Part shown: piece by piece, positions 1 to 4,736 of the stretch
Layout of the letters: each line of letters starts with the position of its first letter
Numbering within the stretch: position 1 is the first letter of the stretch
Assembly: GCA_026713205.1 (NCBI GenBank)
Contig: JAPOOY010000110.1
Span: 1-7,308 of the forward strand
Reading direction: 5' to 3'
Source: Bdellovibrionales bacterium
Lineage (GTDB): Bacteria > Bdellovibrionota > Bdellovibrionia > Bdellovibrionales > UBA1609
DNA length: 7,308 bases
Program-made: the position numbers and the translations under genes
Notes under the pieces: model-generated
What the model saw: the letters and a program-made list of their open reading frames with translations, nothing else
What the model was told of the DNA's origin: nothing
The model's database searches: none

Positions 1-93
1 CTATAGGGGTCAAAAATTCAAACATGCGTTTTGCCACAGAGCGACTTTCAGCCGCACCTGTGTCAAAGCCGAACTCATTTTTGACCCCTATAG
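1..93. repeat. Fold-back (REP/MITE-like) palindromic element
   Basis: Bases 1-17 (ctataggggtcaaaaat) and 77-93 are perfect 17-bp inverted repeats. The pairing resumes inside: 30-39 (tttgccacag) pairs with 58-67 (ctgtgtcaaa) at 9 of 10 positions, and 41-43 with 53-55 can close the tip, leaving internal loops at 18-29 and 68-76. The 93 bases can therefore fold into one long interrupted hairpin. No coding sequence is present inside. This architecture is typical of REP/BIME-type elements moved in trans by Y1 (RAYT) transposases, or of a MITE; which applies cannot be told from one copy. No target-site duplication can be assessed because the element begins at base 1. It lacks the T-run of an intrinsic terminator. 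The symmetry is certain; the mobile-element reading is inference. Confidence 0.75.
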
Positions 94-323
94 TCTGTTA
101 TAAAGGGTATAAGCATTTTTTCTTATGAAGAACCGGAAAATTTCAAACCGGAGGAGTATATTTAAATGCTTCTCTTGCTTTGAAATTCATTCGTGTAAGT
201 TAACCATTATCCAATCAAAAAAATGGTATCTGTAAAATTATCATCTACACTGTTTTGTGTAACCTTTCCATTTTGCCCATAGCTACAATCCGAAATAAGC
301 CATCCTGCACATCATAAATCTTG

Positions 324-346
324 CTTCGCCTGAAGGCGAGGGTTTT
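324..346 (+). terminator. GC hairpin with short T-run, possible weak terminator
   Basis: Bases 326-330 (tcgcc) pair with 335-339 (ggcga) around a TGAA loop. The stem extends by a T-G wobble and a C-G pair to 324/341. It is followed by G and four T (343-346), a weak intrinsic-terminator arrangement on the plus strand. A second small dyad, ggtt-ttc-aacc at 341-351, follows at once. It could end transcription coming from the left of the window, or act as a leader hairpin ahead of the M16C gene. The short T-run keeps confidence low. Confidence 0.35.
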
Positions 347-361
347 CAACCATCCCCGAAA

Positions 362-390
362 GAGACAATAAAGGCTCTATACATAATAAT
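362..390 (+). promoter_or_regulatory. Candidate sigma70-type promoter for the M16C gene
   Basis: A possible -35 box gagaca (362-367; four of six matches to TTGACA) lies 17 nt before aataat (385-390; five of six matches to TATAAT). The spacing is ideal. Transcription would start near 397 and give an 80-nt leader before the Shine-Dalgarno/AUA start site. In AT-rich DNA such matches arise often by chance, so this is the best candidate rather than a firm call. Confidence 0.25.
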
Positions 391-430
391 GGACAAGGGA
401 AGAAAAAACCTTTAAAAAGGACTATTGATA

Positions 431-460
431 CACAATGCCCCATTCACAATGTCCCATTCA
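431..460 (+). repeat. Tandem 14-nt repeat with internal dyads before the RBS
   Basis: The unit CACAATGYCCCATT occurs twice head to tail (431-444 and 445-458) and continues with CA. The copies match except for C/T at the eighth position. Each copy contains the short dyad AATG-NCC-CATT (434-444 and 448-458), so two identical symmetric half-sites lie 14 nt apart and end six bases before the Shine-Dalgarno. It may be an operator for a repressor or a simple slippage duplication. Confidence 0.6.
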
Positions 461-465
461 AGGAG

Positions 466-472
466 AAGGAGG
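466..472 (+). promoter_or_regulatory. Strong Shine-Dalgarno that decides the M16C start
   Basis: AAGGAGG at 466-472 (within the longer purine run 461-472) is close to the ideal anti-16S match. It lies 5 nt before an in-frame ATA at 478-480. The first in-frame ATG (520) is 47 nt away behind an almost pure T tract and has no Shine-Dalgarno of its own. The site therefore points to initiation at 478. Confidence 0.65.
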
Positions 473-477
473 ATAAA

Positions 478-528
478 ATACAAAAGCTTTTTCTTTTTTT
501 TATTTCTGTTTTTTTTCTTATGAACTGT
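478..528 (+). other. Lipoprotein signal-peptide coding segment, apparent AUA start
   Basis: Read in the frame of the M16C gene, 478-528 encodes (I/M)-QKLFLFFISVFFLMN-C. This has a lysine in the n-region, an 11- to 12-residue hydrophobic core rich in Phe and Leu, and a Cys at position 17 (codon 526-528). That is the length and layout of a bacterial lipoprotein signal. The lipobox would be L-M-N-C; Asn at -1 is not classical, although spirochaete-type lipoboxes tolerate it. No NTG start exists between the stop at 331-333 and 520. The candidates are ATA at 478 (5 nt after AAGGAGG) and ATT at 502. One G for A at 480 would restore ATG, so a point mutation or sequence error is a real alternative. 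Two T8 runs lie inside the segment. Confidence 0.65.
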
Positions 529-3435
529 GACCTGAAAAGATCTTACGGCCCTTCCTATGAAGTTAAAGAAAGCTTTAAGCTGCATCCTTTTGGTGAAATA
601 ACACAGCTAACCCATAAAAAATCCGGCGCTCATTTGGTTCTTGTTAAAAATAAGGATCAGGCGCGCTGTTTTACGGCGGCTTTCAAAACACCTCCTTATG
701 ACGATACGGGACTGTTTCATATTTTTGAACATGCGGTTTTGGCAGGGTCCAGACTCTACCCTTCCAAATCTAATTTTAAAAATGTATCCAGCTCAACCGT
801 AGCCACTTTCATCAATGCTTTCACAGGCAGTGTAAACACCTGGTATCCTTTTATTACACGCAATTCAAAAGATTTTAATAATCTGCTTTCTGTTTATATG
901 GACGCCGTTTTTTTTCCGAATATTCTCAAAGACCCCCGCATTATGTATAGAGAGGGTTGGCGTTATGAGGTCCATCCTGAAACTAAAAAAATGTCAATAA
1001 ATGGTATTGTTTTCAGTGAAATGAAAGGAAACCTCTCAAAACCTTACGAGTTATTATGGTTGAATATGGGGCGGGCTTTTTTGCCCAATACTCCTTATGC
1101 CTATTCCAGCGCTGGCATTCCGGAAAAAATTTCCGAACTTCGGTTTGAGCAAATTACAGATGCGCATAAAAAGTATTACCACCCTCAAAATTCCTTAATC
1201 AGTTTATATGGGGATCTTGATTTTAAAAAAACGCTTTCGGATGTTGATGAATTTCTCAAACATTTTGACAAAGATCCTCATTTTCAAACTCCTGAAATCC
1301 CTTTGCAGGGAGCTTTTGATAAAACGAAACCCTCCGTTATAAAAGCGGCTTACCCGGGGAAAAAAGGAAATAAAAAGGACTTCCTGGCTAAAGGTTATGT
1401 TTTAGGTGAGCTGAAGCCTCTTGAGGAAGATGCTCTTCCTATTTTAACGGAAGCCTTTGTTTCTAACTCCGTATCTCCTCTTAAACTTCGTACACTAAAA
1501 GAAAATTTAGCTCATTCCACCTTTTCTTTAAAATTTGGAAGAAATAGTAATGCTGTAGTCTTTGTTTTTGAAGGCACGGACAGCTCTAAAAAGGGAGAGA
1601 TTGAAAAAGTGATTCAAGAGGAAATTGACAAAGTGATTCAGGAGGGCTTGGATCAGGAGCTTTTAATCTCTATTCTTAACCGATTTGAATTCTGGTATAA
1701 AGAAACAAATAACAATGCCGCCGGTAAGGGTTATTATTTAATCAGCAGGATAAAGAATCATTGGCTCTTTCCTAAGCGCGCACTGATTCAAGAATTGGAC
1801 ACCATAAACCAATTTAAAAAACTAAGACAACTCTTTAAGGATCAAAGTTTTGTCAAAAAATTCTTCCAAACTCAATTCAAGGATAATAAAAATACGCGCT
1901 GGCTGATTATGGAGCCGGATCCTCAATTTTCTGAAAGTTTTAATAAGGCGATTGCAAAAAAGGTTGAAGCGGCTTTAGAATTAAAACCTTTAAGTGAATA
2001 TGAGAAAGAAGACAAAGAATTTCGGGAATGGGTTTCAGCCAAAGAAGCTTCGGAAATTTTAGAAAAAACCCCGCTTTTAGAAATTTCCGATTTTAAAAAA
2101 GAGGAAGCCCCCATTCCTTTTAAAGAAATTAAAAAGGATTCTTATAAGTTGATTGAATACCCCCGGAAAACAAGTGGAGTTTCATATATCAGACTGTTTT
2201 TTGATCTGAAGGGTGTGGAAGAAAAAAATTTAAAAAAGCTTCGGTTGTTCATCAAAACCTTTGGAGAGACAGATACCAGGAATTACCCTTTTAAGAAACT
2301 ATCTAAACAAATTGATACTTTTATAGGTAATATCCGCTTTGCAATTTCCAGTTATCAATCTGCAAAAAATCCGGAACAATTTAAACCTTTTATGACAGTT
2401 AACTTAAGTTTTTTAGATGAAAATCGTGAAAAGAGTCTGTCGCTTTTAAAGGAAATTTTACTTCACAGTCAGTTCTCTCCAAAAGATCGGATACAAAATA
2501 TTCTTGATGAGTTTAAAACAGAAAAAATGAATAGTATTCCTCATCGTGGCAGTGTTCTCTCAAGTCTTTCAGCCAGAAAAAGTTTTTTTCCTCTTAAAGG
2601 AGGCTTTAGAGATGAATTAGAGGGAGGAGCTTTTGAAGATTATATCTCAAAGTTAAAGATAGAGCCTGAAAAACTTATGCCGGAATTTCAATCCCTACTC
2701 AGTCAGATTTTTAATCAGAAGAGGATGTATCTTGTGACCCTCACAGCTGAATCCAATCAATTAAAATCCTTAAACAAGGAGATAGAAAAACTAAAGATAT
2801 CCTTGCCTGAGCAGAGTTCCGAAGACCGGAAGTGGCTTTTTTCCGAACAAAAAAATTACAAAGCTTATGCCATACCTGCGGAGGTGCAGTATTTGACGGA
2901 AGTAACCTCTTTTAAAGATCAGGGGCTTGAGTTTAGTGGTGTTTTGAATGTTTATTCCCAGTATTTGGATACAAATTTTATGACCCCTCGTTTTAGAGAA
3001 CAAAATGGGGCCTATGGGGCATGGAATTATTTTCAGAGAAATGGCTTATGGGTTTTGGCTTCTTACAGAGATCCCCATTTAAAAAAGAGTTTTGATTCTT
3101 TTTCACAGGCTGTAAAATTTATGAAAGAAGAGAATCTCAACCCCAACAAACTGAAGCCGGCTATTCTCGGCTCTTTAAAACCTTTTTATTCGGATCGTTC
3201 TGTATCCGGCAAAGCAAATTTTATGACACAGTTGTATTTAAGAGACCTCACCTGGGATGATTATATGCAAACAAAAAAAGAAATTTTGGAAACAAAGGCT
3301 GAAAGCTTTCAAAAAATCAATAGAGCTTTGGAGCAAGCCCTCCAGAAATCTCAAAAAGCCGTAGCGGGAAATGCGGATAAAATAAAAAAAGAAGCAACTT
3401 TTGTAAAAGAGAGGGAGATTTTATCTCTTCCTTAA
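520..3435 (+). CDS. M16C zinc metallopeptidase, presequence protease (PreP)-like, probable lipoprotein
   Basis: This gene encodes an inverzincin peptidase that should degrade short unstructured peptides inside a closed two-half chamber. The inverted zinc motif HxxEH is H67-I-F-E70-H71 and the distal ligand is E167 in FSEMKG. The 97-residue gap from E70 to E167 equals that of plant PreP. The downstream segment NAFTGSVNTWYPF is family-typical. In the C-terminal half, R826 and Y832 (FREQNGAYG) keep the six-residue spacing of the PreP substrate-carboxylate pair. The order is catalytic M16 domain (about 30-250), second M16 domain (about 270-490), helical M16C-associated linker (about 500-740), and C-terminal M16-like domains. 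The 971-codon length is normal for PreP. The coordinates begin at the first canonical ATG, but the Shine-Dalgarno and signal peptide place the true start at 478, so the mature protein would be anchored through Cys526-528. PreP is best known from organelles and cytosol, so envelope anchoring is noteworthy. No downstream partner shares its strand. Confidence 0.93.
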   Translation: MNCDLKRSYGPSYEVKESFKLHPFGEITQLTHKKSGAHLVLVKNKDQARCFTAAFKTPPYDDTGLFHIFEHAVLAGSRLYPSKSNFKNVSSSTVATFINAFTGSVNTWYPFITRNSKDFNNLLSVYMDAVFFPNILKDPRIMYREGWRYEVHPETKKMSINGIVFSEMKGNLSKPYELLWLNMGRAFLPNTPYAYSSAGIPEKISELRFEQITDAHKKYYHPQNSLISLYGDLDFKKTLSDVDEFLKHFDKDPHFQTPEIPLQGAFDKTKPSVIKAAYPGKKGNKKDFLAKGYVLGELKPLEEDALPILTEAFVSNSVSPLKLRTLKENLAHSTFSLKFGRNSNAVVFVFEGTDSSKKGEIEKVIQEEIDKVIQEGLDQELLISILNRFEFWYKETNNNAAGKGYYLISRIKNHWLFPKRALIQELDTINQFKKLRQLFKDQSFVKKFFQTQFKDNKNTRWLIMEPDPQFSESFNKAIAKKVEAALELKPLSEYEKEDKEFREWVSAKEASEILEKTPLLEISDFKKEEAPIPFKEIKKDSYKLIEYPRKTSGVSYIRLFFDLKGVEEKNLKKLRLFIKTFGETDTRNYPFKKLSKQIDTFIGNIRFAISSYQSAKNPEQFKPFMTVNLSFLDENREKSLSLLKEILLHSQFSPKDRIQNILDEFKTEKMNSIPHRGSVLSSLSARKSFFPLKGGFRDELEGGAFEDYISKLKIEPEKLMPEFQSLLSQIFNQKRMYLVTLTAESNQLKSLNKEIEKLKISLPEQSSEDRKWLFSEQKNYKAYAIPAEVQYLTEVTSFKDQGLEFSGVLNVYSQYLDTNFMTPRFREQNGAYGAWNYFQRNGLWVLASYRDPHLKKSFDSFSQAVKFMKEENLNPNKLKPAILGSLKPFYSDRSVSGKANFMTQLYLRDLTWDDYMQTKKEILETKAESFQKINRALEQALQKSQKAVAGNADKIKKEATFVKEREILSLP

Positions 3436-3510
3436 GAAGTTACCCGATCGTGTTTGAAATTTCAGATTATCCTTAGCAACAATATCCAATTTTTTATACT
3501 GTTCCGGTTT

Positions 3511-3531
3511 GAGTCTTGGGGTAAAAGACTC
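3511..3531. other. Perfect 7-bp hairpin at the convergent gene ends
   Basis: gagtctt (3511-3517) and aagactc (3525-3531) pair perfectly around a 7-nt loop, in the 95-nt gap between two converging genes. The last base of the stem is the last base of the beta-barrel gene's stop codon. The location suits a bidirectional transcription barrier, but neither strand has a T-run after the stem, so it is not a standard intrinsic terminator. Confidence 0.35.
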
Positions 3532-4574
3532 TAAAAGGAATAAGAGCCTCCTATAGAAAAAACCGTTTTATTCTTACTGAACCAGTCCACAGGATTAACC
3601 AGCCTTATATCAGGATCCGATGGACTGTGGACACTTATTCGATCTTTCCAGGAGAGAGAGCAGTTGAAATAAGTTCGCTTCCTGATTTTCCAGGAAGAGC
3701 TTATAGCCAATCCTAAATCATGATTGCGGATTTTTTCAAAATCCACTCCGAAATAATAGTTTGCGGAAATCCTGACATTGGATGGTATATATTTATTATG
3801 ATTTTGTCTGTAAATAAAACTGCCACCCTGGATTGCGCTAAAGGGAGTGTTAACAATCATGCCGCCTATATCAACTGTTTCTTTTTCATACTCCCTAAAG
3901 GAATAGCGTTGGCTTAAAGACAAAGCAAAACTCCATGTCGTTTCTTTTTTTAAAAAATAAAGCAGATTGATTCCTCCACCAAAAGAAGCCTGAAAACCGG
4001 CTTCCTGAGAGAAGCCGGATAGAGGGAAAGGAATAAGGAAAAAAGAAATATCACTAAAGAATTTGTCCTTTGAATAAATAGGCGTTATCAGTCCTAAACT
4101 TACATCTCCCAAAGCGTAATGAAGATACTTCAAGGCATTGTAGTTTTTATGGTGATTCCGATACCCGGGGACAGGAGTGCTGAAGGAGCTGGAAAGAAAT
4201 AACTCCGCATTTTTTAACAACTTCAAAAAAACATACTTTTTATTTTTGATTTTTTCTATTTTCTGTATTATTTCCGCCAAAGAGTAACTTAAATTGAGAG
4301 AAAAACCATAATATAAGGAAGAGGGATCTAAAAGGGAATGTTGGTCATCAGAACTGAAAGCGCTGATATGATCCTGTCCTGTATGATCCGTGTAGGAACT
4401 GTTAAGCAGAGTGTTCCTTTGCAGTTTAAATCCGATTTGTGTTCTCCAGGGACTGGAAGATAACCTCTTTGTCCCTGAGCTTTCCAGAGATTCCAACTCC
4501 GTTTCAGAAAAGCTCCAAACAGAGGGAGAGATGATCAGGAAAAAAAAATAAAATAGAATAAATCTTTTTGTCAT
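3531..4574 (-). CDS. Putative outer-membrane beta-barrel protein, family not recognised
   Basis: The 347-residue protein starts with a clear Sec signal: positive n-region (MTKR), hydrophobic core ILFYFFFLIISP, and likely cleavage after Ser21 (VWS) or Ser23. The rest has many short amphipathic segments in alternating pattern, such as YYGFSLNLSYSL, GDVSLGLITPIY, TTWSFALSLSQRY, HDLGLAISSSWK and TYFNCSLSWK. They are separated by polar loops, and the chain ends in FSIGGSYSF. A terminal Phe after an aromatic-alternating strand is the usual BAM recognition signal, so this is very likely a barrel of roughly 12-14 strands. A basic stretch (about 101-122, EIIQKIEKIKNKKY) is unusual inside a barrel and may form a plug or long periplasmic turn. 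The start is the first ATG after an in-frame stop four codons upstream, and no Shine-Dalgarno is visible. It lies 154 nt behind the metzincin gene on the same strand. Cargo or transport role is unknown. Confidence 0.85.
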   Translation of the reverse strand: MTKRFILFYFFFLIISPSVWSFSETELESLESSGTKRLSSSPWRTQIGFKLQRNTLLNSSYTDHTGQDHISAFSSDDQHSLLDPSSLYYGFSLNLSYSLAEIIQKIEKIKNKKYVFLKLLKNAELFLSSSFSTPVPGYRNHHKNYNALKYLHYALGDVSLGLITPIYSKDKFFSDISFFLIPFPLSGFSQEAGFQASFGGGINLLYFLKKETTWSFALSLSQRYSFREYEKETVDIGGMIVNTPFSAIQGGSFIYRQNHNKYIPSNVRISANYYFGVDFEKIRNHDLGLAISSSWKIRKRTYFNCSLSWKDRISVHSPSDPDIRLVNPVDWFSKNKTVFSIGGSYSF

Positions 4575-4586
4575 TATATGCGCCGA

Positions 4587-4736
4587 TTACAAGGGACTGT
4601 TGAGAAAAACAGGTCGTCTGTTTTGATAATAAGCCGTTCTCTCAAAACCATAAAGCAGGCCCTCTTTGCCGGAATAGAGTATAAAAAGAATTAAATTGCA
4701 GGCATCCTCTTTCCGCCAGCGGTTTTTTTTATTGTT
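4587..4736 (-). other. Start-less 49-codon open frame between the minus-strand genes
   Basis: In the gap between the metzincin and barrel genes, one minus frame is open for 49 codons (4736 down to a TAA at 4589-4587). It has protein-like composition, for example SGKEGLLYGFERTAYYQNRR. It overlaps the last codons of the metzincin gene in another frame and stops 12 nt before the barrel ATG. No ATG, GTG or TTG is usable as a start. It may be a decayed gene piece, a coupling leader peptide with a rare start, or chance. The hairpin at 4600-4645 lies inside it, which argues against strong coding constraint. Confidence 0.2.
4600..4645 (-). other. Nested stem-loop in the 5' leader of the barrel gene
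   Basis: On the plus strand aaaacag (4606-4612) pairs with ctgtttt (4618-4624) around a 5-nt loop, a perfect 7-bp stem. Just outside it ttgaga (4600-4605) pairs with tctcaa (4640-4645), enclosing the first stem. The structure lies 25-70 nt upstream of the barrel ATG, in its probable leader RNA. The gene has no visible Shine-Dalgarno, so the fold could affect translation. It could also be left over from read-through or processing. No T-run makes it a terminator. Confidence 0.4.

Larger units (their letters stand above)
94..477. other. Intergenic leader region without a convincing complete gene
   Basis: This 384-nt stretch separates the fold-back element from the M16C peptidase gene. The plus frame used by that gene is open from 334 onward but has no ATG, GTG, TTG or CTG before 520. 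A plus-strand frame from 94 to a TAA at 163-165 reads like a protein C-terminus. A minus-strand frame from 311 to a TAA at 207-209 is also protein-like, but neither has a start codon. An 8-bp inverted repeat (aagcattt at 111-118, aaatgctt at 164-171) encloses a purine-rich Shine-Dalgarno-like segment at 150-156. Small dyads lie at 203-208/222-227 and 246-250/257-261. No structured RNA family or binding site was recognised. Confidence 0.6.

Noticed and set aside
125..235. 36-codon plus-strand ORF starting at ATG 125
   Set aside because: No Shine-Dalgarno, composition rich in Cys, Lys and Ile without a recognisable pattern, and it overlaps the inverted repeat 111-171. Best explained by chance.
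1923..2114. Minus-strand ORF inside the M16C gene
   Set aside because: Antisense shadow of a strongly conserved-looking coding region; no own ribosome site or family pattern.
3720..3917. Plus-strand ORF within the beta-barrel gene
   Set aside because: Antisense to a gene with clear signal peptide and barrel C-terminus; no Shine-Dalgarno.
4678..4683. TATACT (minus strand) as a -10 box for the barrel gene
   Set aside because: No acceptable -35 hexamer at 16-18 nt spacing; left as unsupported in AT-rich DNA.
4714..4730. ccgccagcgg followed by eight T as an intrinsic terminator
   Set aside because: The T-run follows on the plus strand, where no gene ends; the stem is only 3-4 bp. On the minus strand, where the metzincin ends, the tract is A-rich and precedes the stem.
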